Assembly: GCA_033297075.1 (NCBI GenBank)
Contig: MU858046.1
Span: forward strand, 310,001 to 374,000
From: Rhypophila decipiens
Taxonomy: Eukaryota; Ascomycota; Sordariomycetes; Sordariales; Naviculisporaceae
Direction of reading: 5' to 3'
DNA length: 64,000 nt
Below the pieces are notes generated by a model, which saw nothing but the letters and a program-made list of their open reading frames with translations, made no database searches and was not told the origin of the DNA. How positions within the stretch are numbered: the first letter of the stretch is position 1; each line of letters begins with the position of its first letter. Below, piece after piece: positions 31,239-42,809 of this stretch. Made by a program: the position numbers and the translations under genes.

Positions 31239-32227
31239 GGTAAATGACGGGCAGATATGGGACTGGGTAAGGTATGTGACGGCAGTGAGTGCGGCTCAGA
31301 GCCAAGAATAGGGGTAAACAGATCTTGACGTCGAGGACTATTGATGCTGGCAGAAAATATGGCATATATAATTTGGGTTCAGGTACAGCAAGCAATGCTC
31401 ATTACCCGGGCTGGCGGATTCACACATACCAGTTGTGATAGCCGGGGCGGAGACTTGCTGCGATATATATATTAACCCTCGTTTATATCCAGAGGGGAAG
31501 TTCATCCATAAATAAGCCCAAACTCGGGTAGCTAGCCGCATAGCAGTTGCAGAAACTCGGAGCCGACATATCTACTAACCTAGGTTGGTCCAATCTTCCG
31601 TTTCTCACCGGACAAATTCCGTCGACAACGTAGATTTTCCAGCGCTTTCACGGTCTTCGTCGACATTTGTGAATCTAACAAGCCATGTGTGACAATGCGA
31701 GGCCAAGTACGCTTACCTTCGTGTAAGTCTCTAGCCCAGCCCATGTACATGATTGGTGGGAACTCCCAGCGCTTTCTCCCGTCCAAAAGCATCGTGAGGA
31801 TACCTCCCGATGGAGGACCGGGATGTAACCTTACAAAGTGGAGTGGAGAATTAGCAAAGAACTATGACAGGAGACTGAAGATAGTAAACAAGAGACCCCT
31901 GAGTGACTCTCTCAACCGTGTGATCTTACCAAAGTGACACAGAGAAAGATGATTCTTTCTTAGAGCTATAAGTTTATATGACCCCCAGGTGCGCTCCTGA
32001 TCGAGCTAAACCCATGCCTGTGAAGAATGCATCAATGGCATACTGAAAAGAACTCTAATTACAATCTTATATAAGCATCATTACCATCGTAAAACAATAT
32101 ACGCTACTCCGTACCGCAGTGCTGTGCGACAACAACGCCATCAAACCCCCACCCAGATTTCCTAAAACGCCCTCTATGGATCCAGAACCCTTTTCCAGAA
32201 TCTTTATGGGGTAGACCGCCTGCCAAT
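31239..32227. other. Intergenic, pectinesterase promoter and P450 3' side
   Basis: 989 bp with no supported gene. One TACTCCGTA motif occurs at 32105-32113. The pectinesterase promoter should lie at its left end. Confidence 0.45.
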
Positions 32228-34004
32228 CTAAACGGTCCCCTTTCTCCTCTTGATCTCTATTCTGACATCCAAAGGCGGAACAATAGTCTGGCCAATCCAC
32301 ATCGGCTGGGGCCGCTCAGCAATGTGCTTGATCTCGTAATTCTGAGTCAGATACGCCAGTATCATCTTGAGCTCGTGCGCCACAAAGAACCGTCCCGGGC
32401 TAGAAAAAAAAAAAGCGTTGTCAGTGGGGCCGCGTTCCAGAACTTGGACGTATCGTGGAAACTTACCAAGCATGGCGTCCATGGCTAAACGACAAGTAGC
32501 TGTCGCTTGTCGTCACCATGCCTAGCCGTTTGGCCTTCAGGTCTGCCTCCGGGTCTTCAACGTCTTCGGCCCGAGCTTCGTATTCTTCCCTCTGTCTGGA
32601 AAATCTGAAGGCGTCATATGTGTTGGGGTTTTCGTACAGATCCGCATCGTGGTGGGTACCCGCCATGTTGAGCATCAAGAAGGACCCGTACGGAGCGTGC
32701 CATCCCTCCTGCTCGTTGGTGACGCCCTCTTTCGCAACCACCTTCCGGCGGGTGAGGCCCGTGGCAAACGTACTGATACGCATGCTCTCCTTGATGGCAC
32801 TATCGGTACGGTGAAGTTTGGAAAGTGACTGCTTTGTCCAGTGGCTCTCGCCTTCTTCCCGGAACACGGTGGTCGTTTCCTCGCGGATGGCATCCAGGCA
32901 ATTGAGCTTTGGATCAGATGTCAGCAGATCAAGCATCAGGGTATGGCCTGTAAGGACGGTCGTGTGGATGGCCGCAAACTCGACGGGAAGCAACCGCTTG
33001 GAGATCCTTTCCGGAGTCAGTTCCTCACTCAAGCCCTCGGCCATGGCCTGTCGTATGAGCCAGGTGATCAGGCTCTCCTCGGGCACAAAGCTGTCGTACG
33101 CAGGATCTCCTGCTTCTTTGCGGGCCATATCGTGCAGGCACTTCTCGATGACGGGCTTGATGACCTTGTGAGCCTTGCGCCAGTGTCGCCAGTTGGTGAT
33201 GGAGACTAGGCGTGCGACGATAGGGTGAAGCACGCTTGGGAACATGTTCAAGATGAAGCTGTTGGTCACGATGGCATCTGCAAATCCTATTTGGCCGTCG
33301 AGGAATTCTCGGTCCCTGCATGTTGGAGTACCGATCAGGACCCGGTTCGTGACCTGTGGCACAATACCCAACCATGCCTCCCACAGGTTGATAGACTTCC
33401 AGTTTTCCGTTTCCAGGCCGAAGACGGCATCAATGGCATGCCTAATCTCGAGCTCCACGCCCGGTATAAATCCAGCAAGATGACGAGTCAGATGCTTATG
33501 GACTGTCCGGATGGGAAACTGGTCGTCGAGGCGGAAGAACTGGTGGTCATTGTGAAGCATGTCCCGGTGGGCTTCCTTGGTGGACACAAGGTGGTCCGGG
33601 AGCTCAAGAAGCCACGCGGTCTGGGATCTCGGTATCACAATGTCGGATGGGCGACTGGGTGCTGCTGGAATGACGTACGACCGCCCCTTTTTTGCGTACT
33701 GGTCGGGCTATTAGCGAAGCTGTCCCAAGTGTGGATGTTGCAAGTTGGCATGCTTCCTCTCACGAACCTTTTCATAGCCCTCGGCAGCCCAGTCATTGTA
33801 TTGGGTAATGTATCCAAGCCCATTCTTGACCTTTCCAACCAGACCATCTCCATTCCCTGCGTGTGGTATCGACTTTGGATAGCGAGGCTTGGTGATGATA
33901 TCCACGACGAATGAGCCGAGAGTTAGCAGGAATAAGGTCGCAAACAGGCGACCAAGCGTGAGAGATTCCAGCAGCTGAACGCTGATGCCCGTAAAAGCCC
34001 CCAT
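32228..34004 (-). CDS. Cytochrome P450 monooxygenase
   Basis: Exons 34004-33768, 33698-32467 and 32399-32228 join in frame to 546 residues. The N-terminus carries a membrane anchor (FATLFLLTLGSFVVDII) and a Pro-rich hinge, as in ER-bound P450s. Motifs: the ExxR helix in AIKESMR, the PERF-like block DAFRFSRQR, and the heme loop FSHGRHACPGRF with the thiolate Cys near 490. An intron splits that Cys codon. The I-helix region reads AIHTTVLTG in place of the usual AGxDT. The overall look (IPRSQTAWLLELPDHLVS, and a large C-terminal half) resembles ent-kaurene-oxidase-like and related fungal secondary-metabolism P450s, but no terpene or polyketide gene is near. The first intron uses an atypical GTTCGT donor, chosen because only it keeps the frame and gives YEK-YAKKGRSYVIP. 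Confidence 0.93.
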
Positions 34005-35250
34005 GGTAGCCAGCTACCGAACGCGCGCGATCAAGGCGATGAGAGGCAACAGCTCAATATCAAATGATTGAGAGCGATGACAAAGAGGTCTGGGAAACAA
34101 AGGGCGACGGCAGGGGGTTCATGGAGTTTTGTACAAGCCCGATGTTCCCGGTGTTTCAGCGCCATCGCGAACTTGGCACTGCCCGTCTGGACCCCTGTTG
34201 ATTGCTGACGTCGCTGACATTGCGTCTGAAGGTTGGAAAGAGCCAATGCGAAGCCGACGTGAAACGACCGAGCCACTGATGTGATGAAACAAAGCTATTC
34301 ACCATGTTGAACCAAGCAGTAACCCGTACTTTGTACACGTTACGAATACTGTACGTACGTACTTGTAGCGGGCGTATGCAGGGTCAGGGGAAGGGGCGTT
34401 AGCGGTCCTGCAAGGAGCTCTTCTAGATGTTCCAGGGGGTAACATCCTAACCGTCTCCCCACACCATCCAGTCTATCATCCCAAATTTCACTTCTAGCGC
34501 TTGTTGGTTGGCTCACCAAGATTCGCGAACTGCAGCGGACCCAGGGTCGTTATCAACTGCAGCCTTATGCCCCCAAGGCCCCAAAGTAATGTAGGCCCAG
34601 CGTTGGTGGGTAATATATCCCACACAAATGAGCGTTGACAAATCGGGGTGGTTGCAGAAGACAAGTTGTGTGAAACAGCCTGACACTGGTACTTTCCCAC
34701 ACCACCAGATCTTGTAACCGATCGACTGGTTGGCTGGATGGGATATGGCGGGATCAACGGTTCAAGTGGTTTCCCAGTCGGCTCGGATCATTACGACTGG
34801 CATTGACCATGGTGCGCGTCAAGTGATTATGGCTTCTTGTGTTGTACAAAGATGATGGCATGACGTGGTGGCAAAGGGCGCTAAAAGAGTTGCACAAAGG
34901 TATGTACAGTACGGATATGGCCCGAAAGGACGCCTGTGAGTCCCTACGGGTGTTCCTTTAGTGAACAGGCAAGACGGAGTGCCCCGACCGGAAAAGTGGG
35001 TCACAATGCCGACGACATCCGTTCCAATCGTCATCTCGGTGCGGTCTCCTCCCGTTGTGCCTGCCTCCAACAACCAACCTCATCCGATTTTTAAGTGTGC
35101 TTGCTGCCTGGAACAGCCCGGGTCCCACTCATTGTCTGTTTCTGGATCGCACCATTATTCTTGGGGCGCTTTTCCCCATTGTTTCTTAGCATGAACTAAC
35201 TTATCGCGTTAACGATCGCTGTATTTGCAGGCATCGTTGTGTTCATCATT
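34005..35250. other. Intergenic, divergent promoter of P450 and Artemis-like genes
   Basis: 1.25 kb with no supported gene. It has a TACTGTACGTACGTAC stretch near 34348 and a TACAGTAC near 34906. Confidence 0.45.
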
Positions 35251-37630
35251 ATGTCTACCTTTGACGGCCTTGTGGCTGAGTTTCCAGACATTAGAGGTAA
35301 GCAACGAGTGGAATTTTCCTTTGTGTCTGTTCTGCATCTAACGACCGGTTGCAGTGGACTTTTTCCGTAAACATCCTGACCTCCGTCCGCCTCTGGCATG
35401 CTTCCTGAGCCATGTCCACAGCGATCATCTTGCTGGCCTTGAGAGCCTGCGCTCGCCATTGTACGTAAAACCCACCTACTTGTGTATCGGCTCGAGTTTG
35501 GCTCATGTCTAATTACCGAATTACTGGACAGCGTATATTGTTCCGCCGCAACCAGGGAGATTCTGCTTCGCCTCGAGAGGTACCCATGCCGCATCAACTA
35601 TGCCAAAGGTATCCTCGAGGCTCGTGTCCAAACCTACAAGCATCTCAGCAAACTGATGGTAAGATGAAGCCGCACCATTTCTTGGTTTCCTCTGTACTGA
35701 CAAGGACAAGAAACCAATACCGCTCGAGACGCCAACAGTGCTCGAGTTGGAACCCGGGAACCATATCCAAGTCGCCCTCTTTGACGCAAACCATTGTCCT
35801 GGAGCTGTTATGTTCTGTGAGTTAGTAGTATTCTCACGCCCGCAATGTTGACTAATGCAGCTCGCCAGTGATCGAAGGACAGGGGAAGGCCGTCCTCTAT
35901 ACAGGCGATATCAGAAGTGAACCGTGGTTTGTCAATGCGCTTGCTAGGTCACCTTGCCTCATCGAGTACACCTCGGGTCTCAAAACTTTGGACACCATCT
36001 ACCTTGACACTTCTTTCACCGAAAGTGTCAGCTTTCAAACCAAAGCAGAAGGACTTCGAGAGCTCGTGCGCAAAGTGGTACGGTATCCTAGTGATACGAT
36101 ATTCCATTTTCAGGCGTGGACTTATGGGTAAGGAGCTCTTTTTGGTCTCAATAAAAGTCTAGCTGCTGAACCAGCGACAGATACGAGGATGTATGGGTCA
36201 CTCTCGCAAAGGCCTTAAAGAGCAAGGTAAGCCGGTATCAACTAACCGGAGTCAGTTCTCTTTCCGTTGCTAATAACACCAGGTGCACGTTGACAAGTAC
36301 AAAATGTCCATATACAATTCCCTTCTCACTCCCGTCAAAGCTCCACCTAAGCAACCGACCAGAAATCCGGCCAAAGAAGTCGACCGAGAGTTCCATCTAT
36401 CCCCCGAAGCCCCTCCTTTGGTTGGATTTCCCTTTGCCAATTCCCGTCACGATGGATGTCTGACCCTGGACCACCACGTGCGTCTACATAGCTGTGAAAA
36501 GGGAAACTATTGCGAAACCGTCAAGAACTCCCAGGTAGTCTGGATCCAGCCGATTGTTGCGCGGCTCCCTGATGGCCAAGCCATGGCAGAGATGGGTGTT
36601 GGCGGTGGCGCTGATGATTTTCAGAGAGATGCGGAATTGGATTATCTCTCGCCTGAGGATATCCAATCTCTGCTTGAGATGTGAGCACCTTATTCCTTCT
36701 CGCCACCCGTACGCAGCAACTAACAGAACAAGTCTATGTGATTCCGATGACCTGTCGGATGAACTGAAGGAGGCTATACGGTGTCAAATGATAGAATCAG
36801 TCGCCAGTGGACGGAAAATGACCCTTGATCTCGACATGTCCAAGTTTGGAGACAACAATGAGGTAGCGCTTCAACAAGCGCTGCAGGCAATCGCAAACAA
36901 GGCGCAATTCGACATTCGGAAAGTGTCTGCCGAGCCCGGGCTGCCGAACACAATCACGTTCCCATACTCTCGTCATTCATCGTACCCCGAACTCTGCGAC
37001 TTGGTTAATATCTTCAAGCCTCGGGATGTCTGGCCGTGTACTGTCCATCGTTCAGAATGGTTACGTGAAGGTTAGTACTCCTACCTTATATATCCCAGAG
37101 TCTTGCTGAGCATACTAGGTAAAACAATTGAGGGCATGTTTGGTCAGTACTGCCCCGGTGGCGAATTACTTCGGCACGACAAGCTCATGGAAGAGTACGC
37201 CAAAATGCACCCGCCCGAGAACGTGGACGAGGATACCCAAATGACAAACGTCTCGTTTGGGACTTCTATCTCGAATGACATCGCATCGAGTTGCCAGGTT
37301 CTAGGACAGCAGATCGTCACCGACATGAGGGAAACAGTGCCCGAAAGCCGTGGTATATCCCCGAGAGCCAGCCAGGAAGTTGATGAGGCTGGAACAATAC
37401 AACCCCCTTTTGATGGTGATGAGATAACTGAGGATCCAGCAATCGCATACGTGCAAGGGTCACAAGAGTCGCAGTTGTCAGAGTATGCGCTGGATATTCG
37501 TTTACATGCATTCAGGGCCATGCTCGATAACACAAGAAACAATGCTGGCCACGAAATCGGCTTGCTGAGCACGCGAGATCACCACACAGAGTTGGACATG
37601 GACCTCGGCGAGCATGGTCCGCAATCTTGA
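35251..37630 (+). CDS. Artemis/SNM1-type beta-CASP DNA-repair nuclease
   Basis: Nine exons (35251-35296, 35355-35460, 35532-35658, 35711-35816, 35869-36127, 36181-36226, 36283-36680, 36727-37070, 37119-37630) join in frame to 647 residues. The metallo-beta-lactamase core shows HVHSDH (35-40), FDANHCPGAVMF (H121) and LYTGDIR (D142), followed by the beta-CASP block YLDTSF and FHFQAWTYGYEDVWVTLAKAL. This combination marks the SNM1/Pso2/Artemis family, zinc-dependent 5' exonucleases and hairpin-opening endonucleases of crosslink repair and end joining. The layout and length are closest to Artemis (DCLRE1C); I infer a nuclear repair role. The last 250 residues are acidic and not recognised. The exon 4 acceptor is an AAG and could shift by six bases (two residues). 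This is the most intron-rich gene of the window. Confidence 0.9.
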
Positions 37631-38526
37631 CAATATGGGCCAACGCAAGAGCCGAGCTGGGTCGCTATTCGACCGCTTGTGCGATGGTAACATGAGCCTT
37701 GGATGAGGTAATGTGGAGACGTCTACGATACCCGACAGAAAGTTCAACCCCAGATTTCGCCCCGCCTTTTCGTTGCATCGAGGTTCGCAACTCCCGAGGA
37801 CGATGATCTGTGCATCCCATGTAGAGATGCATCCCGTTGGTGGTGTGGAGTTTATTCCGCCAGTCAAGTCGCAATACAACGTCGAGATGTTTACGGAGCG
37901 GCTTTCCTCCACGAATCCAAGTCGGTTCAAGACACCACCAGAACGACACCTGATCTGTCTCGCGAGGGTACAGTCGCAGTAAACCCATGAAAGTGCGGGG
38001 ACTGTGTAAATCTCAGAAATCGAAATCGATGTTGCCACTGGGAAAGGGGACTTTTCGAGAAGAGCAGTCATAATTTAGCCATAAACCAGCACTCTCGCTT
38101 CCGGCTTCCCCGAGCCTAAATGGCCTCAACCCCAACCTTCACGCGCCTCAAGCGATAGTGTGGGAAAGTTGATTAAGCAATAACGGGAGCCACCCTCTTG
38201 CAGAGGAGGGGCCAAGTCACGACGGGAGATGTGAGATGGTGACATGCATAGGTGATAGATGATGATGCTTGGGACAAGAGATCTGGATCCCCGGTCTCTT
38301 GCTGCAGCCACACGCCGACGTGCTACTTAATGCTCCCCCATTCCCCGGTTCCTGGGTTCTGGTTTCTCCCTCCCTCTCTTTTTCTTGGCTCGATACTTCG
38401 AGGTACTTCTGCGGGTCTTATGTCTGGTTGAGCACTGTGTGTGAGGTGTGTACGTAGTAGACAAGCCTGTGTGCCCATTCGTTCGTCGGACCACCAATCG
38501 TGTTTCTTCTTCATCTTTACGTTGCC
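37631..38526. other. Intergenic, Artemis 3' side to GH43 promoter
   Basis: 896 bp. A plus-strand ATG frame at 37713-37982 (89 residues) and a minus-strand ATG frame at 37502-38071 (189 residues, overlapping the last Artemis exon) cover the same bases. Neither shows family features. The right half is CT-rich before the GH43 start and looks like promoter. Confidence 0.4.
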
Positions 38527-39829
38527 ATGGGCTTCTCTCATCAACGGACGACTACCCTTGTGGGCCTTGTTCTGCTGCTCTCCTCCTTATTATCATCATG
38601 CCTTGCCGCCGTGCCCAAGCCACGCCAGGCTCTGGACCTCTCAGACTACATCGGTGACAGCCATGAGGTAGCGAGACGGCAGGACCCCGGTTTTGCAGGA
38701 TACTTGGGCGTCTTCTTCCTCGGCGCGGACCCCTATGTCTACTTTTATCTCAGCAACGGGAACGAGGCCCTGTCCTTCAAGTCACTGAACCGGGGCCAGC
38801 CTGTTATGAGGCCTACCAAGGGGACGGGAGGTGTTCGGGATCCGACCATTATACCAGGAGGTGGAGCCGAGGCTGGCAAGAAGTGGTACATCATCGGGAC
38901 GGACTTGCACATTGGCAAGGTCAGTTTACGCCTGTGTGGATATTTGGCCTGTGGTGGACAATTATGTTGACAACCAACTTCTCAGACATCATGGGACGCA
39001 GCGCAACGAACGGGGTCCAAGGGCATCTTTGTCTGGGAGAGCACCGATATGATCAACTGGGTCAACGAGAGGCTGGTTGTCGTCGAAGATAACACCGCCG
39101 GGATGGTCTGGGCTCCCGAGGCCATTTGGGATCCAGCAAAGGGTAAGCCCTTTTTACCTCTCAGATTCCATGACCAAAGGCAATGTCTGACTTTGTTGAA
39201 CTTTTAGGGCAATACCTGGTACATTGGGCATCAAAATTTGTAAGTTCACATACCCGGCTCTCACATCACACACAAACGGCGAGACGCAGTTGCTAAAGAT
39301 CTCCTCCACTTCGTCATAGTATCCAACCTCCGACCCCCGCCACACAGGCAACCCGTCCAACATCCGCATCCGATACGCCTACACGAGCGACTTCAAGACC
39401 TTCTCCACCCCGCAGACCTACATCAACTACGCACCAACCAACATAATCGACCTAAACTTCCTCGCCCTAAACGACACCACCTTCCTCCGCTTCATGAAAG
39501 ACGAGACAAAAAAGACCGTCTTCGCCGAGGTCTCCACGACAGGTCTATTCGGGAAATGGACCCGACCGGGCGGTTCCAGCGCGATCATCCAGTCCGGCGT
39601 CGAAGGGCCCGCGTCGTATCTCGACAACAAGAATCCTGCCAAGGTCCACCTGCTGCTGGATCACTACGGCGCCGATGGGTACAGGCCCTATGAGAGCACC
39701 AACCCGGCGAGCAATAGCGGCTGGACGGCGAGTTCGAGGAACGCGTTCCCTGCGAATTTGAGGCATGGGAGTGTTTTGCCTGTTACGCAGGCGCAGTATG
39801 ACGCTTTGAGGGCGAAATGGGGGAGTTGA
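38527..39829 (+). CDS. GH43 family glycoside hydrolase (arabinofuranosidase/arabinanase type)
   Basis: Exons 38527-38919, 38986-39142, 39208-39239 and 39320-39829 join in frame to 363 residues; exon 3 is only 32 bp. A signal peptide covers about residues 1-28. The five-bladed-propeller catalytic triad of GH43 can be placed as D105 in GGVRDPTII, D238 in NIIDLN and E289 in SGVEGPASY. WYIIGTDLHIG, FVWESTDMINW, MVWAPEAIWD and YLVHWASKFYPTSD are further conserved blocks. The enzyme most likely releases L-arabinose from arabinan or arabinoxylan outside the cell, but GH43 also contains xylosidases and galactanases, so the substrate is open. No carbohydrate-binding module is attached. Confidence 0.9.
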
Positions 39830-40841
39830 AAGAATTAGGATGTAGGTGCATTGAGGGGGGAGTCAGTAAAATTGAGAAGAAACGGGAAAAGGGGGTGGCT
39901 TGTTTTGTTTACATGTGTATATAGCGGCTTTTTTAGCTCATGCAGCTGAAAAGGGGGTGGGGTTGCTGTCTGTGTTGCGAAGGCCAGCAGCAGCACCGTG
40001 TATTTACATTGCACCGATGCGAATAGTGGCGTATATAGAAATAAAAGACATCTAGTTTACTTGAGAATAAACTGCGCCTGTACCTGGTAGAGGTACTTGA
40101 GAGGGAAATGACAAGTTGGGAAACATAAAAGTCGGCCGTCTTCAGACCAAGCATACCTATATATGGTCAGTGAAAGCTACACCCCTGAAGATACCTTAGA
40201 GCTGAACTGCACGACAAACACTGGTGACATTTCAAAACTAGACAGAAAATATTTCCGGTCATGGCCGAGACATTTCAAAACAAATTTGTCAGTACTGTAC
40301 CACATAGTTCACTCCTCGGGTACGGCACCTACCTCCCGGAAAAGCCTCCGGCGATCGATGGCAGATGAGACGCCGTACGAGCGGTACGTATCCGCATGTT
40401 CGTTCGTTTTCAAGTGCCGGAGACAAACACAATTCCCGAGGAGATACGGGAACTTGCCATATCATGCGGGGGGTGGCGTTCGGGCAAATTACATGCTCAA
40501 GTAGGACGGACACATGCAGTACATCTTTCATGATAAAATGGAAAATATATCTTTCTTGGCAGATGATGATGCCTGATATAAACTTGAGGACTTAACGGAC
40601 GGATAGTCCAACGAGTATCATTACGAGGAGAATCTCAAAGAAGACAGTAAACAACAAAGTAGAGGTCAGTTACCAGTCGGTATGTTAGCCAGGTATGAGT
40701 CATGAATTGATGAAAGCATCCATCTCGGTGGCGCCCAACTCTCCACACATCCAGGCATAGGGCATGAAAGCTTCCCTCCCACCCACAAGTACAAGCCAAA
40801 AATAAAGATAGATGGAGGAGCAAAAGAGTAGCGTAGCTCTA
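39830..40841. other. Intergenic, GH43 3' side to tRNA-Val
   Basis: About 1 kb without a supported gene. It includes one TACTGTAC motif near 40290 and T runs (minus strand) at 40822-40825 and 40798-40802 that can end the tRNA transcript. Confidence 0.45.
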
Positions 40842-40915
40842 TGATCCGAGGCGGGCTCGATCCGCCGACCTTCAGTGTGTTAGACTGACGTGATAACCAA
40901 CTACACCATCGGACC
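40842..40915 (-). tRNA. tRNA-Val (anticodon AAC)
   Basis: A 74-nt intronless gene. Acceptor arms GGTCCGA/TCGGATC pair fully (one G-U). The D-arm region is TGGTGTAGTTGGTTATCA. The anticodon stem TCAGT/ACTGA encloses CTAACAC, giving anticodon AAC. The T arm GGCGGATCGAGCCCGCC is intact and the discriminator is A. T runs suitable for pol III termination lie 17 and 40 nt downstream. Confidence 0.95.
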
Positions 40916-40918
40916 TTG

Positions 40919-40934
40919 TTGCTTGCTTGCTTGC
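40919..40934 (+). repeat. TTGC microsatellite, four units
   Basis: Four TTGC units lie immediately 5' of the tRNA-Val gene. Confidence 0.8.
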
Positions 40935-42809
40935 TGGATATTATTTCCACTCTCTTTTGGAGTTTTAAGTACCTTCCCCAGTCAGTTATCCATCTTGAAC
41001 CTTGAACCTTAGACAGCTTCGTTATTGTCCGCACCAGATGGCAATGGAATGGAGGCAATGCATGGACCTGCTTGCATCTTGGATGTTATTGTGGGCTGTT
41101 TAGGTAGGCGATAGGTATCTTGAGCACCTCCCGACCTCTACATGAAATGATGGGTTTGTTTCTTGGTATATGGATGGGTACGCTTGAGATACAAAAGACT
41201 AAAGTACAAAGCTCAAGATATATACACCACTCGCAGAAGAGATAAATGCGTATGGGAAGGGGTGGGTCTTGATGTAAGCACCGGGAGAGGCACCGCGCTC
41301 CTATCTCTCTGTTCTTTCTCCTCTGTGCACCATGCCATGTGTATTACATTATTTTGCTCAATCGCTCGCTGCCCGCGGACACACGTACTTGATGACAAAC
41401 ATAGCTAAATCGTACAGGAAGAACGACTTGGATGTAAACCGTAAGAGTTGATAGAAATGAAAGCAGGAAACAACCGCCCATTAGTCTTCTCTTGTTATTT
41501 CTTGTTCTGGTTATATTCATTCTCAAGTAAAATCTCATTCTCTCATTTTCCAAAATCCTCCATCCAGTCGTTCATGTCCCCATTTCAGATCCATACATAC
41601 TATACTGCCTTATATCAGACCGTGAAACATGAAATAATGAGAAAGAAAAGGGGCAAGGCAAATAAACGAACGACCCTCCCTTCCATGTGTAATAAGTGCC
41701 CGGGTATATCAACAATGTTCCATAGACGTTGTATTGAGAATGAGAAAATGTGTAAACTATAAGGACAGAACCATGGTCCACTGCAAAACCAGTAATTACC
41801 TTAGCAAAGAGAAGTAGAAAGAAAACGGGAAGCAAAAGACAACAAACAGAACAACACAACTTCATCGTGCTTGTAAAATATCAGATGTACCTGTCCAGTT
41901 CAGCCCGTCCCGTTCGTACAAGTCATCCCGACCCAAGTACCTAGTAAGCCAGACAAAACCTCAACCATACGCCCGATTGGTATCACATCCCAAACACTCA
42001 ACGCCCAACTCCGTCAGCAACACGGTGCGCAGCTCGACCAACAAACCAGAGAGACGTCAACGACATCACATTCATAATCGTCTTCGTCCTCGTCACTCAG
42101 CAGCTTCATCATCATCATCATCACCACCAATATCATCATCCAATCTAACACCAACAACCACATCAACAACATTATAATTCAACACCAAACACACTCTGTA
42201 TTCACGTTCGATTTCGCCTGTCTCCGGTGCTCGCTAGCATTTTTGCTGTTCCCAATATCATCATGTCCCTTTGGTCGTTCCCCGTATCACTACACACCTG
42301 GTATCTCAAACATCAAACTCCACATTACCACAGCAATCAATGACAATGAACAAAGCACGATGAGCACGCAAAACATGCAAAGCAAGCAGAACGATAAATG
42401 TCAAAAATAGCAACTAAAGCAGAATAAATTGGGAGGAGGGGTATTTAAGAAGCCGTTTCCTGATAATCCACCGAGCCAAAATCCCAAAATCCGCAATATC
42501 CTGCCTGCCATCCAACCGTGCCCAAAAGTCTCAAAAAGTAGTGTAGAAAATAAGGTAAAGAAAGAACGAATAAATACTGGAATCGTTTGTACGAGAATGG
42601 GTTCCATGCAAAGCAAAAGCAGGAGGGGGAATAATGTTTTAGCCACACCAAGGGTAAAAAAAAAAAATAAGAAGCCGTTCTTTTTTGGATAAAGAAAGTT
42701 CCGGTTATGCTTAACAACAAAAGAAAACAATGAGAGAATTATCCTGCATGACTCTAATCAATCTGGTTCCGAGCCGCAGGGGAAACTTTTCGACAACTTG
42801 CCGCGGCTC
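40935..42809. other. Intergenic, 3' side of the velvet gene
   Basis: 1.9 kb with low-complexity tracts (TCA/CAT runs near 42107-42160, poly-A near 42658-42668). Frames here are low complexity, and I support no gene. A long 3' UTR of the velvet gene could extend into it. Confidence 0.45.
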
